Shown here: in pieces, positions 1 through 13,543 of the stretch
How the letters are laid out: each line of letters opens with the position of its first letter
Numbering within the stretch: position 1 is the stretch's first letter
Source: Glutinoglossum americanum
Taxonomy: Eukaryota > Ascomycota > Geoglossomycetes > Geoglossales > Geoglossaceae
Length of the DNA: 64,000 bases
Assembly (NCBI GenBank): GCA_020080175.1
Contig: JAGHQL010000048.1
Location: forward strand, 8,120 to 72,119
Direction of reading: 5' to 3'
The notes under the pieces: generated by a model
The model's database searches: none
Told to the model about the DNA's origin: nothing
What the model saw: the letters and a program-made list of their open reading frames with translations, nothing else
Position numbers and translations under genes: made by a program

Positions 1-68
1 TATTCCCTTTTTTTTGTGTTATAAAAGGGAATAACCAAAAAAAAAAAAAAAAGAAAAAAAAAAAAGAA

Positions 69-99
<31 letters not shown>

Positions 100-227
100 G
101 GATATTCAAATTTTTATTTTTACTTTTCCGGCTTGATAAAAGGCGTGGAACATACATGTTACACGAGGGAAAAATTCTAGTAGCGTGTGTGTGTATGTAC
201 ATCATACATAGGAGCTAACGATTAGCA
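1..227. repeat. Low-complexity A-tract and 30-G run
   Basis: Bases 38-68 are almost all A and are followed directly by an unbroken run of 30 G (69-98). A short GT repeat lies near 185-195. The RRP3 stop codon lies just downstream (228-230), so part of this is probably RRP3 3' untranslated sequence. No coding capacity was seen. Confidence 0.8.
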
Positions 228-1876
<1,649 letters not shown>

Positions 1877-2067
1877 TGTGAACTGTCGGAGAAGGTTAGA
1901 TATAAGCTTAGGGAATTGTGGTGGGGGAGGCGCGGTGGAATTGAGGCTTAGAAAGTTTTTTTGTGGGTTAATCGATAAGGTCATTTCTGATTGGTTCGTA
2001 TGAACTTCATCCCAGCCGGAAAAAACCCACACCACCGACAACATTTGAAGTCAACCAAACCGCGGCA
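1877..2067. promoter_or_regulatory. Shared divergent promoter RRP3/SSF1
   Basis: Only 191 bp separate the two start codons. The interval holds a CCAAT box in inverted form (ATTGG, 1990-1994) and T-rich and A-rich stretches. Both genes act in ribosome assembly, so a bidirectional promoter is a reasonable inference; no mapped transcription start is available. Confidence 0.6.
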
Positions 2068-3666
2068 ATGGCACGCCGTCGAACAAAAAAAAGAACTCAC
2101 GTAGGCGCTCGTAATGGCCCCACAGGCGGTAATACCGCTATGGATCGGAGCCCCAAGAGCATGGTCGTGCGAGTGGGAGCTAGTGGAGTAGGACCTAGTG
2201 TTAGCCAGCTTGTGAAGGACGTCAGAGCTATGATGGAGCCGGGGACAGCTGCGAGATTAAAGGTGATTAGCCGCCAATTCCTAGGGGACATCATGCCTGG
2301 GGATTGTAGTTGCTAACATGCGACTGTAGGAACGCAAAGCTAATAAATTGAGAGACTATATCACCATGGCTGGCCCACTTAATGTGTCACACCTGCTGTT
2401 ATTCTCGCGCTCGACATCAGGAAACACGAACCTACGTATAGCTCTTACACCAAGGGGACCAACACTACATTTCAGAGTAGAGAAGTACTCGCTATGTAAG
2501 GATGTAACGAAAGTGATAAAGCATCCCAAAGGCGGGAAGAAAGAATTTTTGACACCTCCATTGGTAATTACTCTATCCTCTCTCCAGCTAGATGCTCCTT
2601 CGTAAATATTTACCATTGAACCAAGACGAAGCGCTAACTACTAGCTATTCCTTAGCTTGTTATGAATAATTTCATCAGCTCCCAGCAAGAGCAAACGACA
2701 TCCTCCGAACCAAAATCGAATAACGTACCCAGGCACCTTGAAACTCTCACAACCTCCATCTTTCAATCACTGTTTCCTCCCATCTCTCCACAAACTACCC
2801 CACTTTCATCCATCCGCCGCGTTCTACTCCTCAACCGCGAACCGCCATCACCAAAATCCAGTGATCCAGATAGCCTGGAACCTGAAAATGGTACCTACAC
2901 CATAAACCTTCGCCACTACGCCATAAATACAAGGCCCACTGGCATATCTCGTGGTATTCGTCGTCTCAACGCCGCTGAGAAACTCATCACCTCGCGAGAG
3001 AAGAAACGCAAAGGGATTCCGAACCTCGGCCGCCTCGAAGACGTCGCCGATTATCTTTTAGACCCCTCAGCCGCAGTCTCGGGTTATACCAGCGCTAGTG
3101 AAACAGAAATTGAGACGGATGCCGAAGTTGAAGTCCTCGCACCGAGGGCCAAAAAGGTGCTCACTGCTGCGCAGAGGAAAAAACTAAGCCAACAAGCCAA
3201 AACCCGGGGCAGTGACGGTTCGAGAGGCGGCCGAGGCGCTGAAAAGCGCGCCATTAAACTCGTCGAGCTCGGTCCGCGGATGCGCCTCCGCATGCTGAAA
3301 GTTGAGGAAGGTGTCTGTGGCGGGAAAGTCATGTGGCACGAATTCCTACACAAGACTAGGGAGGAAGAGCGCACGCTCGAGAAATTGTGGGAGACACGCC
3401 GTAAGGAGAAAGAGGAGAGGAGGCGAAAGCAGAAAGAGGATATAGAGCGGAAGAAACGGGAACGAGGTGACACAGGGGAAAAGGATGATGATGGTGATGT
3501 GGAGATGGGAGATGACGACGGAGAGGAGGAGGATGACGGTGGTGAGTATGGGGGGCGGGAATGGGATAGCGAAGGCTTAGAGGGCGATGCGGAGATGCTT
3601 CTTAATGAGGAGAAGGACCAGACAGACGAATGGAGTGATGAGGAGGAAGAGATCGCAGCAGGTTGA
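2068..3666 (+). CDS. SSF1: Brix-domain ribosome assembly factor SSF1 (Peter Pan)
   Basis: Brix-domain protein of the nucleolar pre-60S particle, needed for 27S pre-rRNA processing. Exons 2068-2262, 2330-2563 and 2656-3666 join in frame to 479 residues (yeast Ssf1 is 453). The N-terminus is basic (MARRRTKKRTH). The Brix core follows, with the motif region SMVVRVGASGVGPSV at about 30-45 and the conserved GPLNVSHLLLFS segment. The C-terminal quarter is a KR-rich and then highly acidic low-complexity tail, typical of the family. The introns are 67 and 92 nt; the first has a textbook TGCTAAC branch site at 2311-2317. It shares a divergent promoter with RRP3. Confidence 0.95.
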
Positions 3667-4412
3667 ATAAAGATTAGCTCTAGGATATGCTTAATATTCG
3701 GTTGCAAATATTTCCAAACCGGCTAGATGAAACCCCGGGAATTGGGTATTGTTCATTCAGCAGCGGACTAAATTAGACTAAACGGTGTGTGAGGCATGCA
3801 TTTCTGGAACTTTAGGGTTTGGGCTGGGGATATCCTTATTAGGAGGGTTTCCTTGGAATTGAGGATATTTTATGGGTGGAGGAGAGGTCCGGCGGGGATT
3901 GGTATCTTTGAAGAGCGAATTTATCCACTACGACAGCCTTTCCGTTAACTCTATTTACTGCACTAAGGAGGTGTACTATGCAACAAGCTTAGCAGCCACC
4001 GTTAGTTAGGCGTGATTTCCGCTCCTTATAACGGAAGTCCTAGAAATAGTGTAAGGGAGTGACCAATCCGGAACAACGGATATCAGTCGAGGGACAGGAA
4101 TTCTCCCCAGGAACCCACAATTCCGGTCTCTACCGAAGGATCGGTGCCAACCCCAACTGCTTGAGATTTTGTAGTTACAAGTTGATGTCGGATTTGACCG
4201 AAGAGTTGGTCCGTGCGTGCCCGCCTATGACCTTTGACGTTGATCACCTTACCCCATACTCTATTAACCAACCTATCGCACGATCAACTTAAAACTCATC
4301 TCACCTAGCTTGCATCACGCAGGGAAATCTCAGACGCCTCAACATGAGATAACCTGAGACCGCTGAAGTTATATGCACCTTCCAAATCGGCTTAGAAGAT
4401 TGGAACAAACCT
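3667..4412. other. Intergenic, no gene recognised
   Basis: 746 bp between SSF1 and the RING-CH gene, both read rightwards. It should contain the SSF1 3' end and the promoter of the next gene. Only short chance reading frames were seen; nothing recognisable. Confidence 0.6.
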
Positions 4413-5993
4413 ATGGCATCTCTTCCTCCATCCTCAACTCAACGTCGGCGGGGTCCTCAACATGACGATCCTCCAACTGCCTCACAAACAAACAGTTCCC
4501 CTACAGTGAGCCGCCAGAACTCAAGGTCAACGCCTTCACCAGATACACCTCAGACTCTCTATCTAAATGATATTTCATGTTCGACAGAGACTCAGCCCCC
4601 AAAAACTTCCGCCACAGCGAATACTGCCAGTGGTCGGCAGCTAGCGCCCCAACCCACCCCAGTCTCTGAGGGCGATGAACCGCGAAAATGTTGGATCTGT
4701 TTTAGCGATGAGACGGAAGATGATCCTATGTCGTCCCAATGGCGTTCGCCCTGTCCTTGTGCCCTTACCGCACACGAATCCTGCCTGCTTGACTGGATCG
4801 CCGATCTTCAAGCTCCAGGCTCACGCAAGCGCATGAATCCAAGCCAAAAAATTCTCTGCCCCCAGTGCAAGTCCGAAATACATATCGAACGTCCTCGAAG
4901 CATGCTCGTTGATGTCGTCAACACCCTCGATCGTGCAGCAGGGAGGGTTGTTATTCCTGGTATCATCGGCGCTCTTGGTGGTTGTATTTGGACGGGGTGT
5001 ATGGTGTTTGGGATTAACACAGTTCATGTGATATTTGGCATGGAAGATGCAAGCAAATTGCTTCCCGGTGCTGGTTGTGCCTTGACGATGTACAGGGCTC
5101 TCAACCCATTCGTACCCTTCCCAGCGGGTTGGGGTTGGCGTCTAAGACTTGGTCTGCCTCTGATCCCGATAGTTTTAGTTCTCAGCCGGTCAAATATTGC
5201 GGATAGCGTGCTGCCTATCCTTCCTATCATATTTTTCGCAACTCAGAGCAGTGAGCACGAGCGGTTGGATCTGAGCACTTGGCCACCAAGCGCACCGATG
5301 ACGCTGGCGGCTTTACCTTACTTGAGGGGATTCTACAACGAAGTCTACGAGCGATCTTTCGGAGCGATGGAGCGGAGGTGGGTGAAGGAGATACAGCCTC
5401 GAAGTGGTGAAAGCACCAATGACGCAGGTATCGCTGACAGACATGCTGAGTGGGCTGAACATGATATGGGTGGGGGTGGGGACGAAGAAGGAGAAGAGGT
5501 GATCATGCAGGTCAATGTCGAAGTAGACGTTGATCTTTTCAATGACAATGAAGAGGATGAAGGGGACGAACCCGAGCTACCCGTGGCCTTACCCCCGGCT
5601 CCGGCTGCACAAGGTGCTGCTGCTGATGGCGCTCAGCAACCAGCTCCACAACAGGCGCAGCGTGCACGCCAAAACAATCTTGTAATCTCGACTACGCACC
5701 TTGCTGACACCATATTGGGTGCGCTTTTATTCCCTACGGCCTCCGCAGCTATGGGGGTGCTACTTAAGTTGGTGTTGCCAAGGTCATGGACAACAGCTCC
5801 AGACCCTCCATTCGGTTCGACTAGCAGGAAGGGGTTGTTACAGGCGAAATGGGGCCGAAGTATCGTGGGAGGATGTTTATTCGTAGTGTTGAAGGATGCT
5901 TTAGTGCTATACACTAAATACAGAAGAGCACAGCAACATCGGGAGAGGAGAGTGGTTGACTACAAGGGGTCCAAAGGCAGAAGGAATAGATAG
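4413..5993 (+). CDS. RING-CH (RINGv) membrane E3 ubiquitin ligase
   Basis: Single-exon gene, 526 residues. After a Ser/Thr/Pro-rich N-terminus a RING-CH finger runs from about residue 91 to 150: CWICF, then SPCPC, a His in TAHESC, and a final CPQC, giving the C4HC3 ligand order of the MARCH/Doa10/Ssm4 class, which transfers ubiquitin to membrane substrates. It is followed by hydrophobic segments at about 175-205 and 245-275, an acidic and Ala/Pro/Gln-rich linker (about 340-425), and two more hydrophobic segments near 430-455 and 490-510. The short basic tail is probably cytosolic. Unlike Doa10 it is short with few membrane spans, so it is better described as MARCH-like. Which membrane it sits in and its substrates cannot be read from the sequence. 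Confidence 0.88.
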   Translation: MASLPPSSTQRRRGPQHDDPPTASQTNSSPTVSRQNSRSTPSPDTPQTLYLNDISCSTETQPPKTSATANTASGRQLAPQPTPVSEGDEPRKCWICFSDETEDDPMSSQWRSPCPCALTAHESCLLDWIADLQAPGSRKRMNPSQKILCPQCKSEIHIERPRSMLVDVVNTLDRAAGRVVIPGIIGALGGCIWTGCMVFGINTVHVIFGMEDASKLLPGAGCALTMYRALNPFVPFPAGWGWRLRLGLPLIPIVLVLSRSNIADSVLPILPIIFFATQSSEHERLDLSTWPPSAPMTLAALPYLRGFYNEVYERSFGAMERRWVKEIQPRSGESTNDAGIADRHAEWAEHDMGGGGDEEGEEVIMQVNVEVDVDLFNDNEEDEGDEPELPVALPPAPAAQGAAADGAQQPAPQQAQRARQNNLVISTTHLADTILGALLFPTASAAMGVLLKLVLPRSWTTAPDPPFGSTSRKGLLQAKWGRSIVGGCLFVVLKDALVLYTKYRRAQQHRERRVVDYKGSKGRRNR

Positions 5994-6334
5994 GAACATC
6001 GTTATGGGCAATAATATTGTCTGAGTTTTTGGCGCTCAGGTATCGTAGCACGGTTGCGGGATAGTTGAAATTGAAACTGTATTGTCTATAATGCCAACAA
6101 AACCATATGAATCCGCCACGGTTTAGAATGCGCGATGAGATATGGCGTGCCGCTTTAAGTGGTCTCGGTTCGTGAGCCCAAATCGCATACGCAGCTTGCA
6201 CCTTTTGCCCTCAAACCCTCAAAATTGGTTCCGAGGCATCACGACCTCTTCTACTGGGGTTACCATAATTCATAATAGTCTGGCCTGGTGAGACACTACT
6301 GAGCTGAAGTAGATTCATTAGCTCACAGACGACA
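5994..6334. other. Intergenic, no gene recognised
   Basis: 341 bp between two rightward genes; presumed terminator of the RING-CH gene and promoter of VPS35. No distinct motif stands out. Confidence 0.55.
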
Positions 6335-9300
6335 ATGGCGTCAACACAAGTGGCCGGCGAAGACGCCCACCTACTTGAGGATGCTTTGGCGGTCGTGAGG
6401 CAGCAAACACACTTGATGCGCAAGTGCTTAGAAACCCCCGGAAAGCTAATGGATGCTTTGAAATGCAGGTATGAAGTTACCGTGTCCTCCGGGAGTTGTC
6501 TGCGGTCGGGTCTGGTGCAGGCACCGTAGCTTCTACATGCTAACACACGACGCATCTTGGGAACAGCTCGACTCTAGTATCAGAGCTTCGAACGAGCAGT
6601 TTAGGCCCAAAACAATACTACGAGCTCTACATGGCAGTCTTTGATGCCCTCCGTCACCTCTCGGTCTACCTACGGGAAAGTCATCCGGTAAACCACCTCG
6701 CTGACCTATATGAACTCGTGCAATACGCCGGGAATATCGTTCCGCGTCTATACTTGATGGTGACCGTCGGCACTGTCTATATGGCTATCGAGGATGCCCC
6801 CGTCAAGGAAATAATGAAAGATATGATGGAAATGAGTCGGGGCATCCAGCATCCAATTCGTGGACTTTTCCTCCGCTACTACCTCTCCGGTCAAGCGCGG
6901 GATCACCTGCCTACTGGAAATGGCGACGGGCCGGAGGGAAACCTGCAGGATTCGATTAGCTTCATTTTGACAAACTTCGTGGAGATGAACAAACTATGGG
7001 TGCGGCTACAACATCAGGGTCATTCAAGGGAGCGGGAGAAGCGCACACAAGAGAGACAGGAGCTGCAGTTACTTGTTGGGAGTAACCTTGTGAGACTGAG
7101 CCAGCTAGTTGACCTGGATACATACAAGAATGTTATATTGCAGCCATTGCTTGAGCAGGTCGTGCAATGTAAGGATGTATTGGCGCAGGAATATCTCCTG
7201 GAAGGTGAGTTTACCAGAACATACCCAGCTAGAGCAGGTGTTGACAGTAGTATGGATAGTAATTACTCAGGTCTTCCCTGATGAATTCCACCTACATACC
7301 TTAGATCAACTCCTCTCAGCCACAGCACGTTTAAATCTTCATGTCAACGTTAAAGCTATCGTCATCGGTATAATGGACAGGCTCTCAGCTTATGCAGCAC
7401 GGGAATCGGAATCAGAACCGTCGGAGGACCGCAGAAAGATGGAAGAGGAGGCAGCACTAAAGCTCTTAGAAAAGTTAAATATTTCTAAGGAGACAGCCAA
7501 GGAGAGTGCCCCTAAGCCTGTTGCTATGGATGCAGGGCCAGAAACTGGGTCGCAAACAAACGGGGCTTCTTCCGAGGAGGCAACTCCCAGGGCCCCAGAA
7601 GCTCCTGCCGATCAGGAAGGGACGGGGAAAGAAGAGGATGTACCTGCTACCAAGAAGAATCGGGGCATCCCAGAGAACGTTAAGCTATACGAAATATTCT
7701 ACGACCAGGTCATTAATCTTGTCAACACGCAGAATCTACCGATACAGGATACTACAGCTCTACTGGTTTCATTGGCCAACATGGCGCTGTAAGTCTTCTC
7801 TCCGGTAGTAGTGTATATGGTGCTAACATCTTATAGAAATATATACCCAGAACGCTTAGGTGCGGTTATCACAATCCCAATTGTAGTCACCAGTGCTGAC
7901 GGTAGTAGAATACGTTGATCAAATTCTCGCATACACAAATCAGAAGGTTGCCGATCACGCCAATAGTGCCGACCTCCATTCTCAAGTATCGCAGACTAAC
8001 ATCCTCAACCTCCTCCTTGCGCCTCACAAATCATACTTTTCGTTATTTACCGTCCTAGCTCTTCCCAACTACATCCCTCTCCTTCACTCCCAGACATACC
8101 CCACAAAACGGGCAGTCGCAGGGGAAACTGCCCGTAGCATCTTAAAAAACCAGACCAAGATATCGACCCTAGAGCATGTTGAGGGCGTCTTGGAAGTCTT
8201 GAAGGTCCTAATTCGGGAAGGCATGCAACAGCCTGCTGGGTATCCTGGAGTACAGACCCAGAGAAGGGGGGTGGAGACGGACGAGACGGTTGAGGAGCAG
8301 GGATGGTTGGCACGGATAGTCCATTTAATAAATAGCAGCGATAATGACACCCAATTCAAGGTAAAACCCTATGTTATCCCTAGCCCTCCTAATTTAAAGG
8401 CTCTGACCGTGAATTATCCAGTTGCTACAAACGACAAAGAAAGCCTTTGCGGAAGGAAACGACCGCATCAAGTTTACAACTCCAGCCATTCTCACCGCTT
8501 GCATCAAGCTAGCACGTTGCTACAAAACCCGTGAACACTACGAGGACTCTTGGTCCTCACAATCATCTGCGCTCTATAAGTTTATGCATAGTTCGCTTTC
8601 AGCTCTCTACACTCGCGTCAATGGTGCTGCAGATCTTTGCCTACGCCTTTTCATCGCCTGTGGTCAGACTGCCGACCAGACTGGATTTGAAGAGGTCGCG
8701 TACGAGTTTTTCGCACAGGCCTTCACCATATATGAAGAGGCTATCAGCGACTCTAGAGCACAGTTTCAGGCCGTCTGCGTAATTGCCGGGGCGCTGCATG
8801 GGACTAGGGGCTTCAGCAAGGAGAATTACGATACACTTATCACCAAGTGCGCTCTTCATGGAAGTAAGCTATTGAAAAAACCAGATCAGTGTCGTGCTGT
8901 TTATTTGGCCAGTCATCTTTGGTGGGCTGTTGAAATTCCGACAAGAGGTGAGGAGGATCCGAAGACGGTGAGTTTACCCCTTTTGCGAGTTGCAAAGTGC
9001 GGCGTTGTTGATGTTTCTCCTTAGTTATACCGTGATGGCAAGCGCGTGTTGGAGTGTCTCCAACGTGCCCTCCGTGTCGCGGACGCCTGCATGGACACAG
9101 CTGTCTCTGTCGAGCTATTCGTGGAAATTCTCAATAGATATGTCTATTACTTCGACCAGCAAAATGAAGCCGTGAGTATCCCCGACTCCTACGCATCTCG
9201 GCCCCTCTAGCACCTTTTTTTTCCATCCCGAGACTAATCGCTAACATCGATTCGGAGCGCAGGTGACGACCAAATACCTAAACGGGCTCATCGAGCTCAT

Positions 9301-9424
9301 TCACTCAAATCTGCAGACGAATCAGGAGACGTCGGCTATTGAGAATCCGAAAAGGCACTTCCAGCGCACACTAGATTATATCGCTTCGAGGGAGTATGAG
9401 GGGGTCGTTACGCAGGCTAAGTAA
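6335..9424 (+). CDS. VPS35: Retromer core subunit VPS35
   Basis: Vps35 is the alpha-solenoid scaffold of retromer, which returns cargo from endosomes to the Golgi; it binds Vps26 through its N-terminus and Vps29 through its C-terminus. Eight exons (6335-6468, 6567-7204, 7260-7788, 7837-7859, 7906-8360, 8422-8967, 9025-9171, 9263-9424) join in frame to 877 residues, a normal length. The conserved PRLYLM motif lies at about 104-109. The QVFPDEFHL segment spans the exon 2/3 junction region, and an LNRYVYYF segment lies near the C-terminus. A low-complexity acidic insert (around residues 330-400) separates the two solenoid halves. Exon 4 is only 23 nt. It is needed to join the ...NMAL and VEYVDQIL parts in frame and supplies the family motif NIYPERL. 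Confidence 0.95.
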
Positions 9425-10875
9425 TGAATGTGATGGAATGGGGGATATTAGGGGAGAGAGATGGAAAGTGGGAGGTAGACCGATAAAGGGATACTGATGG
9501 GGTGGTTGTGGAGGGGGAGTGGGAATGGCTGGCTGACTTTGTAACTTTGATAAGAGCACCTTCGAACAAGGGCTCGTGGACCTCATGGTTTGTTTTTTTT
9601 TTAAAGAAGAACCCGGAAATTGTTAAGTGTTCATGGGGGATATTCTTAAAATGGAGCAGGTAGCTTCGACATATATATCACTCGATATCTATTCGGGTTA
9701 ATTTCTCAAATACCACGGGTTTTCTTTTTTATTATTCACCCAGGTACAGCGGGGAAGCCTACTACAGATCAACGCGCAAAACATTTACTAGCGTCGTACC
9801 GTATATGTTCGGGATGGACTCCCATAGCCTTTGGGTAGGCTACCAAGTACTACTGCTGTATTACGGCACATATGCTCAGGAGGGACTCCTATAGCCATAG
9901 GGATATCTCCAGGTACCTTCGTTTGTGTCAAGATGCATATATATGGGGAACGACAGGAGGACGGATGGAAGAAATATATTTAATAGGCAGACCAGGGTCA
10001 AAATCGTGGTATTGACATGTTTTTTCCCGCGGTGTCCGGGTCGGGAAAATAAAGGGTCGTTGTATCCCTATTTACTCCACTGAGGTGCCAAGGGCGACAT
10101 TGTGGGAAAAAGGGTATTTATCTATATGACGATAACAGTTCGCCCCTACCAGCATGACAATCCACCATCGCGGGGGTTTTTAGGGGCCAATCCACGCCGG
10201 CCTTTCCCTTGCGCTTCAGAGAGGCAGCGAGTAGAGGTTTAGGTATGTATGTCAACAAGCCTTTTTTTTTTCAGGTGGTAAGAGGACACGAGCCCATCGA
10301 GAAATAGCATCCATAAACAGGGCCAAAACCATCTGCTTCTAGGGGCCAGTCCCCTCGAAGCATTATCCGTATGCATGTATGTACAGTCACACGTCATGCC
10401 TGGCCGTCGGTACTGGTACAGCAACCTGTATGAAGGGAACTACTTGTTAATAGAGAGCACTCTAGTTCTTTACCCGAGCCTAAACGCCAACTCACCAAAA
10501 GCTGTCCTTCATATTTTCCCTTCAGTTCTCTTTAGCTGAACTGGCTATCCATGCCAAAAGTTCAACCTTTCGATTTCACCCTTACTCCATCCAATGGGTG
10601 CCTTTAGGTGACTGCGGGCGGTGCGGTAGATGTATCGTGATTAGATGTTTTCCCTTCGGCTTGTAACTTCCAGAGGTTGATTGGCTGTTTTCCCAGGTTA
10701 GTTGGCTGTTTTCTCCTGCGATTTTGGCCCACCATCCCAGCAAATCAACTTGCCTTGCCCTTACCCCCAAATCCTTCAATTATCATCCCCGCCATTTCTA
10801 GGAGCGCCAAGGAGCATTTCTCAGTATAGAGGCTCGGTTTCTTTGAATATCCGCGCAAATCCCTCCCCAAACTTC
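9425..10875. other. Intergenic between convergent genes; one diverged direct repeat
   Basis: About 1.45 kb between the 3' ends of VPS35 and the TFIIIC subunit. No protein or RNA gene was recognised. A diverged direct repeat of about 48 bp lies at 9802-9850 and 9869-9915 (reported separately). Confidence 0.6.
9802..9915. repeat. Diverged direct repeat, two copies of ~48 bp
   Basis: The copy at 9802-9850 and the copy at 9869-9915 share the order TATG, GGGAT/GGGACTCC, ATAGCC, GGG and end in AGTAC/GGTAC, with several substitutions. The spacing is about 67 bp start to start. It may be an old tandem duplication in the intergenic region. Confidence 0.5.
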
Positions 10876-13252
10876 TCAAATTGCTAAATCCTCCACCCGC
10901 ACAAGACCGCTCCCCATTGACGCCGCTGCCAGCCCCCCAAACAAAACATTCGGATTCCAGCAAACCTGTGTAACCGCTGACCTCTCCTCGAATACCGTCG
11001 CAAGCACCGCACCATCCTCAACCATCCAAACCTCATGCCCTCCCTTCGTATAGCTCAGGTTTGTCTTCTCTAGCGCAAACCCTTCCGTAATCCTACTTAT
11101 CCCCCCTGCTTTCCGGCTATACTCGTGTTTAAACCACGTCTGCTGGTAGTGCCAAAGCTTGAGATGCACAGTCCGCCGTAAGGGATTCGTTACCACCACA
11201 TCGCCGTCCGCTCCGGCGCTCAGGACAGCAGGGTGTGCAGTGCCGACTGCAAGGTCGTAGACCATACCATCGTGACGCACACAGCTAGTGGCGGAGAAGA
11301 AGCGGCGGACGGGATAGACACGAGTGTTGTTAGACTCTTCACCGATGAGGACGCCTTGAACAGGGTCGCACCAGGCAAGGGCTTGTGAGCCAAACCGAGA
11401 ACGTACGGAAAGGAGACTATCGGTATGGGGGCTATGAATGTCAGTGAGACGGACATAACCATCCATAGAGGAAGTGATGAGTAGGTGTGGCCGGGAGGGG
11501 TAACCGGAGATCATATTTAAGATATAGGTTCGGTGGAGTGGCTCGTAAAAGAAGGGAACGGACACTGGCAGCATATTTAATATCGCTAATCCATATCGGT
11601 ATTCTACGAAAGATGCTTACCAACTTCTGGGTCATATTGGAGGTCGAATATAGCAACGAAACCATTCGCACAACCAACAGCGATCATATTACTTGAGAGC
11701 CAAGCCAAAGATGTGAAAATGGTATCTTGCCCCTCAACCTCAAAAGCGGCTTTTTCGTATTTGGCTGCAATCGTTAGCAAAGACCCTGCGTATCGCTAAG
11801 TGCGATGTTATTACCGTATGTGGGTGAATCTCGTCCTTCCTTATGATGAATATCTAGCACTCTTAATTTCCCATCACCCCAGATCCCCGCCAGCAACCCA
11901 AAGCTAGCCATGTCATCTGTGCTTTCAGCTACTTGCGGACGTTGCGTTGGACACCATTTAAAGCGCTTAATGTTCCCCCAGTCCGTGCATACTCCAAAAT
12001 GAAGCTTCGGTGGTATGCTAGAGTCTAGCACCTGTTCACCGGGATTTACAGAAACTGAAAATGACCAGATTTGGATGCAAGCTGGCGCTGGAGGAGCCGG
12101 AACAAACGCCGGAGATGGGGCAATCTCTTCGATGTCCTGGGACATTTTGTTCATCGAGTAAGCCGCATCTTCTCCATCCGTAAACGGCAATGTTCCTAAC
12201 GCTAGGTACTGCGTGCCTGCGATTTCAGTGAGGCTAGCACCGCGAGAAACTTGTGATTTAGGGGAGGTTTTGGGAAGAGATCACTCACCATGGGATTGGT
12301 TTGGTAGCCAGTCCATGCAGAGAACCTTAGCAGCGATGTTGAAAATCCACCCATCTCTCCGGCCCTCACTGGGTTCGTGCGTCTGATCCTCAGGCTTTCC
12401 AGCAACACTATCCGCTTCGCTCCAGGCATCTTGTAGGTCAATGGCCTTCCCTACATCTAGTAAAACCAACTTTTGAGCATCTCTTGGGCCAAGAAGGATT
12501 TTGTGAGATCGCTTCTCCGGCAGAGGGAGATACAACGCCCCAGCTTCATCTGTTAAATGGCTCACTCTCTGCTTTCTCCGAAACCTATCTCTCCCGCGAT
12601 TCTCGGTATACCATCTCCACCCCTCTGTAGCCTCATCCTCCCTCTGGTCCTGAGAATAGAAGAAGCTATACGCCAGGCCCCCGTTTCCCCGTTCATCAGC
12701 ATACCTTGTTGGGAGGGTTGGGTTATTACACCACTTATCCCGACACCTTATAGCCTCGATAAGATCCTCTGTATCCTTACCAAAGTGGCTGGTCAAGCGG
12801 TCCCTCTTTCCCACGTGCGAATAATTTACACTGTCACGGTAGCGAGGACGTTTGGTGCGCTTTTTGTATGACTCTTCGGGGCTCTCTGCTGGCTGGTTTT
12901 CGTCCTGTAGAAGGTGAACGCGTCGTCTCCGAGAACGGTGGGATACGGTCTTCTCCTTCCCAATTTTACGGTTTACTTCATATTCGGGGTCTTTAGAGTT
13001 GAGCGGTTTTGAACCTTCTCGAATATCCGAATCCTCTGAATCCTCTAAGTCTCCAAGCCCCTCGTCCAAATCCTCATCTGGAGATTCGCCAGCGCCAGGG
13101 CTGCGGGATTCTTGGTACTCCCCTTCGCTCTCGTCCTGCGAACGATTGGAATTCTGCTCGGACTGGGCATCGCTTCCCAGAATATCCTGGTCCTCTAACG
13201 GGTCGACGGTGTACTTTGTTCTCTGGCGTTTACGTAGTGATAACCGGGCCAT
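10876..13252 (-). CDS. sfc6: TFIIIC WD40 subunit (Tfc6/Sfc6/tau91-like)
   Basis: Four exons on the minus strand (12289-13252, 11815-12216, 11621-11764, 10876-11564) join in frame to 732 residues; yeast Tfc6 is 672. The N-terminal ~180 residues are charged and acidic with basic patches, typical of the DNA-binding half of the B-block factor. The C-terminal half is a WD40 propeller: segments near LLAGIWGDGKLRVLDI, MIAVGCANGFVAIFDL, LLITSSMDGYVRLTDI and VLSAGADGDVVVTNP alternate in WD style. The family member binds the B box of tRNA genes and recruits TFIIIB for RNA polymerase III. The assignment rests on architecture and remembered fungal orthologues, so another WD40 nuclear protein is possible but less likely. 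It diverges from GAL1 over 291 bp. Confidence 0.72.
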
Positions 13253-13543
13253 TTTCGATGTATATGCTTCGCACTCGCGAATTATTCGCCAGAAGCTTGA
13301 ACTTTAGCCGGGTGCTGTATGAAGTATGTCGTGCAGGTTTCACCGCTCCGTACTAGCGTGCCCTTCATAACTGATTCTGCCGCTTCTTGACATCAACGTC
13401 GTTAAATATTGATGGGGTAGCTCTCAAAGCCTCACATAAATTAACTTTTAAGTGCGAACTCCCGATTCCAGGCTTTCCTGTGACTTTGTCGTAACCTCCG
13501 CCAACTAAGCTTAGTTATTGATAGGAAGCGTTCGGCCAACGCA
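13253..13543. promoter_or_regulatory. Divergent promoter region sfc6/GAL1
   Basis: 291 bp between opposing start codons. I looked for a Gal4-type CGG-N11-CCG site and found none, which fits the general absence of a Gal4-style GAL switch in many filamentous ascomycetes. No GAL7 or GAL10 gene lies nearby. Confidence 0.5.

Noticed and set aside
3084-3707. 207-codon frame opposite SSF1
   Set aside because: It is the antisense of the acidic and basic SSF1 tail; its Ser-rich product comes from reverse-complemented Glu/Asp/Lys codons.
13253-13543. Gal4-type binding site upstream of GAL1
   Set aside because: No CGG-N11-CCG arrangement is present.
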